DNA from: Myxococcales bacterium
Lineage (GTDB): Bacteria; Myxococcota_A; Polyangia; Haliangiales; SHYZ01
NCBI GenBank assembly: GCA_009692535.1
Contig: SHYZ01000011.1
Coordinates: 1 to 35,915, forward strand
Direction: 5' to 3'
DNA: 35,915 bases
How positions within the stretch are numbered: position 1 is the stretch's first letter; every line of letters starts with the position of its first letter. Below are positions 29,001-35,915 of the stretch, in pieces. Below the pieces are notes generated by a model. The model did no database searches and was not told the DNA's origin. It saw only the letters and a program-made list of their open reading frames with translations. The translations under genes and the position numbers were made by a program.

Positions 29001-30635
29001 ATGATGCGCATGCGCTCCCGCTTCGACTTCGCCGCCCGGCTCGCTCGTCGTGCACTCGTCCCGTTTGGCCTGCTTCCGTTCGCGCTCGCCGTCGCCGTTC
29101 TCGCAACTAGCTGCAGCACCGACGCCGGTGCGCTGCTCGTCGATGCGGGCGCGCCCGGTGCCGACGCGCGTGACGAGCCGCCACCGCCGCCCGATCACCT
29201 GACCGGCGCCGAGTACGACGCCCCGTCGGACTTCGACCGCATCGGCTGCGAGCCGGGGACCCTCTCCGGGCTCGATCCGGTCGGCGTGTGGCACCACGAC
29301 ACCGACGGCGATTTTGGCGTGTGGAACGACGCCTACGGCATCGAGGAGCGGCAGGGTGGGTACAGCGCGTGGCTCGGCACCGAGCGCACACGCGACGTCC
29401 GCCTCGACGACGACGACCTCTTCGTGCGCACGGTCTACCAGACAGCGTCGGGCCACCTCGTCGTGCGTGCGTTCGACGCTTGTCGTCGCGACGACGACGG
29501 CAGCCTCTGGGGCCGCTACGCGCAGTGCAGCACCCGCTACGTGGAGTACTTCGGCTTCCCATGCCTCACCGGCACCTTTCGCGGCGTGCGCGTCGAGCGG
29601 ATGCCCGGCGAGGCGGAGGGCGAGGGGATCACGCTGCTCGGCGAGTTCGCCGGGTCGCCGTCGGATCCGTGGGAGACCGGCATCGCGGTCAACGTGCGCG
29701 TCGAGGACGGGCTCGCATACGTGGTGCGCCACTCCGACGGTCTGCGCATCGTCGACGTGGATGATCCGACGCAGCCGCGCGACGTCGGGCGCTACTACTC
29801 GGGCGGCTACAACGACGTGAAGCTCGTGCGTGGGCCGGGCGGGCGCAGGTACGCGCTCTGCTCGAGCGACTATCTCGGCATCGACTCGATCGACGTGACC
29901 GACCCCGCGCAGCCGTCGCTCGCGGCGACACTCCCCGATCTCGGCTACTCGTGGTCGGTACACACGCTCTTTACGGTCGGCGTACTCGTCTACTTCGTCG
30001 ACGGCACGACCGGCGGCCTCGAGGTCTGGGACTATTCGGATCCTGCGGCGCCGGCGCGGCTCGGCGGCTACGTACACCCCGACGTCGGCGCGGTCGGCGG
30101 GTCGATCCACGATCTCTACGTCGCCGACGGCCGCGCCTACCTGAGCTACTGGAACATCGGCTTCGTCGTCGTCGACGTGACCGACCCGGCGGTGATCACG
30201 CAGGTGGGGCAGTTCGACGACTACGAGCGCCGCACCAGCCACTCGAGCTGGGTCACCGAGGTGGACGGCTGCAAGGTGGCGGTGCACGGCGACGAGGATT
30301 TCGGCGCGCACCTGCGCACCATTGGCGTCGACGAGGACTGCCCCGACACCTTCATGAAGCAGATCGGCGAGCTCACGCTCAGGCCCGAGGTCTCGGTGCA
30401 CAACCTGATGGGGCAGGGGACGCTGGCGTACGCGTCTTGGTACCAGGACGGCATTCGCGTGATCGACGTGGCCGATCCGGCGGCGCCGCGGTTGGTGGCG
30501 TGGTTCAACACTTGGCAGGGCGGGCCGGGCAAGTCGTTCTTCGAGGGCGCGATCGGGATCGACGTCGACGCGGCGACGGGGCGGATTTACGTCGCCGACG
30601 AGCCGCGCGGGCTGCTCATCCTCGGCCAGGAGTAG
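29001..30635 (+). CDS. LVIVD-repeat-like secreted lipoprotein
   Basis: Signal MMRMRSRFDFAARLARRALVPFGLLPFALAVAVLATSCSTD. Repeats GLAYVVRHSDGLRIVDVDDPTQPRDVG, DSIDVTDPAQPSLAATL, LEVWDYSDPAAPARLGGY, FVVVDVTDPAVITQVGQF, IRVIDVADPAAPRLVAWF. Confidence 0.85.
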   Translation: MMRMRSRFDFAARLARRALVPFGLLPFALAVAVLATSCSTDAGALLVDAGAPGADARDEPPPPPDHLTGAEYDAPSDFDRIGCEPGTLSGLDPVGVWHHDTDGDFGVWNDAYGIEERQGGYSAWLGTERTRDVRLDDDDLFVRTVYQTASGHLVVRAFDACRRDDDGSLWGRYAQCSTRYVEYFGFPCLTGTFRGVRVERMPGEAEGEGITLLGEFAGSPSDPWETGIAVNVRVEDGLAYVVRHSDGLRIVDVDDPTQPRDVGRYYSGGYNDVKLVRGPGGRRYALCSSDYLGIDSIDVTDPAQPSLAATLPDLGYSWSVHTLFTVGVLVYFVDGTTGGLEVWDYSDPAAPARLGGYVHPDVGAVGGSIHDLYVADGRAYLSYWNIGFVVVDVTDPAVITQVGQFDDYERRTSHSSWVTEVDGCKVAVHGDEDFGAHLRTIGVDEDCPDTFMKQIGELTLRPEVSVHNLMGQGTLAYASWYQDGIRVIDVADPAAPRLVAWFNTWQGGPGKSFFEGAIGIDVDAATGRIYVADEPRGLLILGQE

Positions 30636-30667
30636 GCGGCGTGGGCCGCGGGTGCGCGGTGCGGGCG

Positions 30668-30701
30668 CGGCTCAGCCGAGCACGCGGCTCAGCCGAGCAC
30701 G
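30668..30701. repeat. Perfect 17-bp tandem duplication (CGGCTCAGCCGAGCACG)x2
   Basis: Copies at 30668-30684 and 30685-30701; the second copy contains the HupE-like gene stop codon (30689-30691). Confidence 0.85.
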
Positions 30702-31885
30702 CGTGAGATCGTCGTGATGCCGAGCAGCCGCTCGACGAGCCAGAGCACGCCCATCGCACCGACGACGACCGAGCCGCCGATGACAGCGACCGTGCGGTAA
30801 CGTGCGGGGGCGCGCGCCGCGAACAGGCCAAGCAGCGGCATCACGGTGGCGACGATGGCGAGCTGACCGAGCTCGACGCCGAGGTTGAACGCGAGCAGCG
30901 GAAGCGCGGCGCCACCGGGCGGCAGCATCGGCGCGAGCAGCGACGCGAAGCCGAGCCCGTGCACGAGCCCGAAGGCGAACGCGAGCGCGAGTCGGGGGCC
31001 GACCTCGCGCTGCCAGATGTTCTCCACCGCGACGAAGACGATCGACGCGGCGATCACCGACTCGACGAACGCGCCGGGGAGACTGACCCAGCCGAGCGCG
31101 GCGGCGCCGAGCGTGAGCGAGTGCGCGACGGTGAACGCGCTCACCGTGCGAATCACCTGCCCCGTGCTCTCGCGTGCCGGTCGCGCCTCGAAGCCGCCCC
31201 CCGCGCGCGCGCGCACCATCACGACGAGCAGCAGGCCGAGCACGAAGGCGATGTGGTCGTAGCCGGTGAAGATGTGGTGGGCGCCCTCGCGCACGAAGTG
31301 CGAAAAGCCGAGGCTCGGCGGTGGCGCGGGCTCGGCAGCGTCGGGCGCGGCGCCGGCACTGGGGAGCGCCCAGGCGAACGGGGGCAGGCCCTGCTTGAAC
31401 TCGGCGGTGATGGTTCGGTCGCGGTGGGTGACCTGGAGTCGGCCGACATGCGCGGTGTCGAGGTCGAAGAACAGCCGGTAGTCGAGCTCGACCTTGGCGG
31501 GCGCGGCGGCGCAGTTGAAGCGGAGCGCGAGCTCTGCGAAGTGGTCGGCCTGCGTGACGATGCCGAGCCGTCGCAGCGCGCCGGGGCAGGCGGCGCCGTC
31601 TGCCCGCACGGTGATCCGCGCGAGCACGTAGTCGGCGAGGCGGCGTTCTCCAGCGCGCAGCTCAGCGTCGGTCGCGTCGGCGTCGTCACCAAGACCGAGC
31701 GCGGGCGCGACGTCGCGTGAGTTGACGAGCAGCGTGTAGTCGACCACGCCGTCGTCGCCGAGCCGAACGCGCGAGTGGGTCACCGAGCCCTGATGCGCGG
31801 CGACCGGCCGCGGCAGAAGCGTGAGCAGCGCGGCGCATGCGAAGGTGACGACAAGCAGGCGGAGCGTCGGGTTCGGGCAGCGCAC
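30689..31885 (-). CDS. HupE/UreJ-like membrane protein
   Basis: FSHFVREGAHHIFTGYDHIAFVLGLLLV...FGLVHGLGFASLL...NLGVELGQLAIV. N-terminal extracytoplasmic domain after a signal peptide VRCPNPTLRLLVVTFACAALLTLLPRPVAAHQG, starting at GTG 31885. Confidence 0.87.
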   Translation of the reverse strand: MRCPNPTLRLLVVTFACAALLTLLPRPVAAHQGSVTHSRVRLGDDGVVDYTLLVNSRDVAPALGLGDDADATDAELRAGERRLADYVLARITVRADGAACPGALRRLGIVTQADHFAELALRFNCAAAPAKVELDYRLFFDLDTAHVGRLQVTHRDRTITAEFKQGLPPFAWALPSAGAAPDAAEPAPPPSLGFSHFVREGAHHIFTGYDHIAFVLGLLLVVMVRARAGGGFEARPARESTGQVIRTVSAFTVAHSLTLGAAALGWVSLPGAFVESVIAASIVFVAVENIWQREVGPRLALAFAFGLVHGLGFASLLAPMLPPGGAALPLLAFNLGVELGQLAIVATVMPLLGLFAARAPARYRTVAVIGGSVVVGAMGVLWLVERLLGITTISRVLG

Positions 31886-31948
31886 GGCGCGAGGATAGGA
31901 CTCCGAGCGCGGCGCGGCCAGCGGGGCGGGCAGGGGTGGGCCGCAACC

Positions 31949-31977
31949 TTGACACCCTTGGAGGTGCGGATTAACAA
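31949..31977 (+). promoter_or_regulatory. Candidate dnaJ promoter (TTGACA-N17-TAACAA)
   Basis: Perfect -35 hexamer at 31949-31954 with 17-bp spacing to a weak -10 at 31972-31977. Confidence 0.4.
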
Positions 31978-31990
31978 GGCGGGTCACACG

Positions 31991-33127
31991 ATGGCTGCCC
32001 GGCAGGACTATTACGAGATTCTCGGTGTCGCACGCGATGCAGATGACGCGACGATCAAGAAGTCGTACCGCCGACTCGCGATGGAGCTCCACCCGGATCG
32101 CAACCCGGGGGACAAGATCGCGGAGGACAAGTTCAAGGACGCGGCCGAGGCGTACGAGGTGCTGCGCGATGCTGAGCGGCGCGCGCAGTACGATCGCTTC
32201 GGCCACGAGGGGATGCGGCAGGCGGGCTTCGAGGGGTTCGCCGGCGTCGACGACATCTTCACGCACTTCGCGGATCTGTTCGGCGGCTCGTTCGGGGATC
32301 TGTTCGGCGGTGGACGGCCACGCGGCGGGCGGGCGCGCGGCGCTGATCTCAAGCTCGACCTGACGATCAGTTTCGTCGAGGCGGTGTACGGCGCATCGCG
32401 TGACGTGAAGGTTGCACGGCGTGTTGCGTGTGCGCCGTGCAGTGGCTCGGGCGCCAAGCCGGGCTCGACGCCGGATCGCTGCAAGACCTGCGGCGGGCGT
32501 GGCCAGGTGCTCCACTCGCAGGGGTTCTTCATGATCGGGACCGCGTGCCCGAACTGCCGCGGCTCAGGCACGGTGATCGTGCACAAGTGCGAAGAGTGTC
32601 GCGGCGCGGGGCTGCGCGAGCGGACCGAGACGCTGACGGTGGCGGTGCCGCCGGGGATCGACGACGGGCAGACGCTGCGTCTCGCCGGCAAGGGGGAGGC
32701 AGCGGCGGGCGGCGTGTCGGGGCATCTCTACGTCGTGCTGCACGTCGCGCAGGAGCCGCGCTTTCTGCGTGATGGGATCGACGTGCTGACCGAGGTGCCG
32801 ATCTCGTTCGTTACGGCGACGCTCGGCGGCAAGGTGATGGTGCCGACGCTCGCGGAAGAGGGGATCGGCAGCGCCGAGCTCGACGTCGAGCCGGGGACGC
32901 AGCCGGGGACGCGCGTGCTGCGGCGGGGCAAGGGGATCGTCAGGATCGACGGGCGCGGCGTGGGCGATCAGCACGTGCAGTTCAAGGTCGAGATTCCGCG
33001 CGAGCTGACTGAGCGGCAGCGCGAGCTGCTCGTCGAGTTCGCCGGGCCGGGTGTGGTGGTCGCGCCAGTCGTCGAGCCGGTGCGGCGGAGCGGGATTTTC
33101 GGGCGGAAGAAAGAGAACCAGAAGTAG
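31991..33127 (+). CDS. dnaJ: Chaperone DnaJ
   Basis: J domain DYYEILGVARDADDATIKKSYRRLAMELHPDRNPGD; G/F region; four zinc motifs CAPCSGSG, CKTCGGRG, CPNCRGSG, CEECRGAG; C-terminal substrate domain. Confidence 0.96.
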   Translation: MAARQDYYEILGVARDADDATIKKSYRRLAMELHPDRNPGDKIAEDKFKDAAEAYEVLRDAERRAQYDRFGHEGMRQAGFEGFAGVDDIFTHFADLFGGSFGDLFGGGRPRGGRARGADLKLDLTISFVEAVYGASRDVKVARRVACAPCSGSGAKPGSTPDRCKTCGGRGQVLHSQGFFMIGTACPNCRGSGTVIVHKCEECRGAGLRERTETLTVAVPPGIDDGQTLRLAGKGEAAAGGVSGHLYVVLHVAQEPRFLRDGIDVLTEVPISFVTATLGGKVMVPTLAEEGIGSAELDVEPGTQPGTRVLRRGKGIVRIDGRGVGDQHVQFKVEIPRELTERQRELLVEFAGPGVVVAPVVEPVRRSGIFGRKKENQK

Positions 33128-33135
33128 CGACGGGC

Positions 33136-33157
33136 GCGCCCGGTTATTTGCGGGCGC
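33136..33157. terminator. Candidate stem-loop between convergent dnaJ and slt-like genes
   Basis: GCGCCCG-GTTATTTG-CGGGCGC, 7-bp GC stem and 8-nt loop, spanning the 16-bp gap and the slt stop; no clear T-tract. Confidence 0.3.
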
Positions 33158-35597
33158 AGCGCTTGGTGTTGATCGCGCCGGGGGGGATCGCGGCGCTGAT
33201 GACCGGGATCGTCCGGTCGTGCAGCCACGCGTAGGTGAAGTAGGACGAGAGCACGCGCTTGGAGTAGTTGCGCGTCTCGTCGTACGGGATCGCCTCGGCG
33301 AACTCGTCGTGCGGCCAGGTGCCGCGCTCGCAGAGGAAGCGCCAGACCGCGCCTTCGCCGGCGTTGTAGGAGGGCACGACGAGGCCCGCGTTGCCGTCGA
33401 AGGTGCGCCAGAGGAAGCCGAGGAAACGGGAGCCGATGGCGACGTTCTTCTCGGGGTCGCGCAGGTTTTCGCGCGTCGGTTCGATGCCGAGGTCTTTGCC
33501 GAAGCGCTCGGCGGTGGGACGGATCATTTGCGTGAGGCCGATGGCGTTGGCGAACGACTCGCGGATCGGATCGAACGCGCTCTCCTCGCGCACGAACGCG
33601 ATGAACAGCTCAGGCGGCAGGCTCTGCGCGCGCGCGGCGGGCTCGAGCAGATGCCAGAACACCTTCGGGTAGGCGAGCTCCCAGCGCGCGCGGTTGGTGG
33701 CGTTGGGCCACGCGTCCTTGTAGTCGAGCACTGACCAGCGTGCGATCCAGTGCGAGCGATCGTAGCGCTGCGCGCGATCGTAGAGCAGCGCGGTGGCCCA
33801 GAGGGTTTCGGCGGCGGCAGGGTCGGTCACCTCGGCGCGGCCACTCGCGGGCACGAGGCCGAGGCGTGCGAGCTCGCGCTCGGCGAGTGCGCCAAAGCCG
33901 AGCCGAAGCAGCTCGACACCGCGCGCAAAGCCAGGCTCGCCCCAGAGTGCGCGTGGGGCGAAGGTGAGTGCGCCGCTCGCGCTCGCGGGTTCGCGCGCGA
34001 GGTCGGCTGCGACGCGACGGAAGCGCTCGGCGTAGCCCTCGCGCAGACGGTTGAGCGCGAGGAGTGAGTAGTAGCTGAGCGGGTACTCCGCGACGCAGCG
34101 GACGTAGGACTCCTCGGCGGCCTTGCGATCACCGAGGCGCTCGTGCGCGCGCGCTTTCCAGTAGTGCGGCTGCCCCTCGGCCCAGTAGTTCCGTTCTTTC
34201 GGTACTGCGGCGATTTGGCGATCGAGCCAGGTGATCGCGTCGGCGTAGCGACCGGCGCGGAAGGCGCGCCACGCCAGCCGCCAGAGCGCCTCGCCGCGGA
34301 GATCGCCGTCGGGGTAGAGCTCGGGGACGGAGGCGAGGAGCGCGTCGATCTTGGCGCTGTTCTCGGCAGTGACGGGGAGCGCCTCCCAGGTTTCGGCCTG
34401 GCGCACGCGCGCGTCGTCGGCGTAGGAGTGCGTCGGGGAGATTTTCTCGACGCGCTCGTAGCGGACCGCCGCGGCGCGTAGGCCCGGCTCGTTGTCGCAC
34501 GAGCGGTAGGAGCGGCCGGCTTGGTAGGCGGACTTCACCTGCAGGTCGACGTCGGTCGCGCGCTGACACGCGGCCTCGGCGTCGTCGAAGAGTGGCGCCG
34601 CCTTGCAGCGGGTGCGCTGCTTGAAGATGCTCTGCGCGAGGTGGTAGCGCGCGCGGCACTCGAGCGTGGGCGTGAGGCCGTCGGCGGTGAGGGCGGCGCG
34701 AAAGTCGGCCTCGGACTCGGGGTTGCGCATCGCCTCGAAGAACGCGGTGCCGCGGAGGAGGAATTCCTCGGCGGTGAGTGTGGCGGCGGCGGCGCGTTGC
34801 TTTCGCGGGAGCTGTTTGATGAGCGCGTCCATGCGCTCGCGTGCGCGGAGGCCCCAGCGATCGAGCGGGCGGGCGATCGCGAGTGCGCGGTAGTGCGTGA
34901 GCGCGTCGGGGAGCGCGCGGCCGAGTTTCTCGAGCGCCTCGGCGTGGAAGAAGCGCGCCTCGCTGACGCGGATGCCGTCGGGGTAGTCGGCGACGTACGC
35001 CTCGTAGTGGGCAGCGATCTGCTTGGCGCGGCCGCGCGCGCGGAGCACGTCACCGATGATGAGGCGCGCCTCGGCGGCGGGGATGCTGCCGAGGGTGACG
35101 GCGCGGGCGCGGCCCTCGGCGGCGTCGAGATCGTGCGCGAGGTAGTGCGCGCGCGCCGATTCGTAGCGCGCGTGGTCGGCGAGCAGCGGGAGAGCCTTTG
35201 TGGCGCGGTCGAAGGCGGCGGCGGCGGCTTTGGGCTGGTCGAGCCGCGCGTCGCAGTAGGCGATGACGTAGGCGAGGCGTGCGCGACTGTCGGCGTCGGC
35301 GGGCGCGTCGGTCGATGCGGCGAAGGCGGCGAACTTGTCGCGCGCCTGCGTCCACTCGTCGCGTGCGAAGTGCGCGGCAGCCTCGGCGGCGAGGCCGGTG
35401 GCGAAGTACGGGGCGCCGGCGTCAGCGGGGAACGGGACGGCGCCGGGGGACGTGGGTGCGGGGGCGGCGGTCGTCGTGGTGAGTGGCACCGGAGCGGCAC
35501 CCGTGCCGGGCTTTGCGGCGGCTGGGTCCTCAGAGCAGGAGAGGGCCACGAGGGCCGCGAGGGCCGCGAGGGCCGCGAGGGTCGCGAGGCGGCGCAT
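33144..35597 (-). CDS. Soluble lytic murein transglycosylase (Slt-like) lipoprotein with a TPR-type superhelical N-terminus
   Basis: LPPELFIAFVREESAFDPIRESFANAIGLTQMIRPTAERFGKDLG...NVAIGSRFLGFLWRTFDGNAGLVVPSYNAGEGAVWRFL: SLT domain with catalytic Glu; N-terminal MRRLATLAALAALAALVALSC. Confidence 0.92.
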   Translation of the reverse strand: MRRLATLAALAALAALVALSCSEDPAAAKPGTGAAPVPLTTTTAAPAPTSPGAVPFPADAGAPYFATGLAAEAAAHFARDEWTQARDKFAAFAASTDAPADADSRARLAYVIAYCDARLDQPKAAAAAFDRATKALPLLADHARYESARAHYLAHDLDAAEGRARAVTLGSIPAAEARLIIGDVLRARGRAKQIAAHYEAYVADYPDGIRVSEARFFHAEALEKLGRALPDALTHYRALAIARPLDRWGLRARERMDALIKQLPRKQRAAAATLTAEEFLLRGTAFFEAMRNPESEADFRAALTADGLTPTLECRARYHLAQSIFKQRTRCKAAPLFDDAEAACQRATDVDLQVKSAYQAGRSYRSCDNEPGLRAAAVRYERVEKISPTHSYADDARVRQAETWEALPVTAENSAKIDALLASVPELYPDGDLRGEALWRLAWRAFRAGRYADAITWLDRQIAAVPKERNYWAEGQPHYWKARAHERLGDRKAAEESYVRCVAEYPLSYYSLLALNRLREGYAERFRRVAADLAREPASASGALTFAPRALWGEPGFARGVELLRLGFGALAERELARLGLVPASGRAEVTDPAAAETLWATALLYDRAQRYDRSHWIARWSVLDYKDAWPNATNRARWELAYPKVFWHLLEPAARAQSLPPELFIAFVREESAFDPIRESFANAIGLTQMIRPTAERFGKDLGIEPTRENLRDPEKNVAIGSRFLGFLWRTFDGNAGLVVPSYNAGEGAVWRFLCERGTWPHDEFAEAIPYDETRNYSKRVLSSYFTYAWLHDRTIPVISAAIPPGAINTKRCARK
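35541..35585. repeat. Five tandem copies of a 9-bp unit GAGGGCCGC in the Slt signal-peptide coding sequence
   Basis: Units at 35541, 35550, 35559, 35568, 35577; the middle three identical and the outer two with single substitutions; in frame, encoding repeated hydrophobic LAA. Confidence 0.85.
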
Positions 35598-35724
35598 GGT
35601 CGAACGCTAACAACGCGTCAGGAGCGCGGCAACTTGCAGCGCCTCGAGTGTGCGCAACAGCGGACAGAAGCTGCGAGTGGCCCGCGGTTCCGGGCGCGAG
35701 GGGGGGATGCTATGAATGTAGATC

Positions 35725-35915
35725 GTGGTGCCGCGGAACCCGCTGAACTGGCTGGCAGTCGCCCTCGCAGTGGTGGGCGCGGGGTGCCAATTCGATCCGC
35801 GCGGGAATGGCGCGAGCGTCGTGTTCGACAGCGACGGCGGCAGCCCGAGGTCCGACGGTGGCTCGCGAGCCGACGCGGCCCCTAGCTGCGTGCCGTCGTG
35901 CACGGCGGCGTCGAA
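35725..35915 (+). CDS. Truncated lipoprotein-like gene (runs off the window)
   Basis: GTG at 35725 reads VVPRNPLNWLAVALAVVGAGCQFDPRGNGASVVFDSDGGSPRSDGGSRADAAPSCVPSC...: a hydrophobic segment with Cys followed by an Asp/Gly/Ser-rich linker; absent from the track because it is open at the edge. Confidence 0.55.
   Translation, partial: MVPRNPLNWLAVALAVVGAGCQFDPRGNGASVVFDSDGGSPRSDGGSRADAAPSCVPSCTAAS

Noticed and set aside
31199-31216. GC dinucleotide run (cgcgcgcgcgcg)
   Set aside because: In-frame Arg-Ala codons inside the HupE-like gene, expected from base composition.
34521-35885. 454-aa + strand ORF antisense to the Slt gene
   Set aside because: Gly/Glu/Arg-rich shadow ORF with no domain; the Slt frame is well supported.

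Overview
The window is a GC-rich chromosomal segment with strong third-codon GC bias and many myxobacterial/deltaproteobacterial-style lipoproteins. This lineage is an inference. I found no rRNA, tRNA, CRISPR array, transposase or phage genes. I support 13 complete protein genes and one gene truncated at the right edge. In order they are: a Kelch-type lipoprotein and a PEGA-domain protein (overlapping pair, -); a sensor histidine kinase overlapping an MFS transporter (+); a TPR/gluzincin peptidase (-); one giant ~4.9k-aa gene (8873..23536, +) encoding a secreted multi-repeat surface protein with a C-terminal outer-membrane barrel-like region; a stand-alone MshEN-domain protein (+); a class II aldolase (+); a PilT/PilU-like ATPase and a pseudo-REC/GGDEF/GGDEF/EAL protein (same-strand pair, -); an LVIVD-type lipoprotein (+); a HupE/UreJ-like membrane protein (-); DnaJ (+); an Slt-type lytic transglycosylase (-); and a truncated lipoprotein (+). 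The most interesting signal is in the giant gene. It has about 16 DUF11-like repeats, and 15 of them keep a Lys...Asp...Asn triad, the order seen in intramolecular isopeptide-bonded adhesin domains. The exceptional repeat (no. 6) has lost all three residues and has a Cys pair. Directly downstream and converging on it is a c-di-GMP/type IV pilus style cluster: MshEN, an EAL protein with two degenerate GGDEF domains, and PilT. A perfect 11-bp inverted repeat lies between the divergent PEGA and kinase genes.
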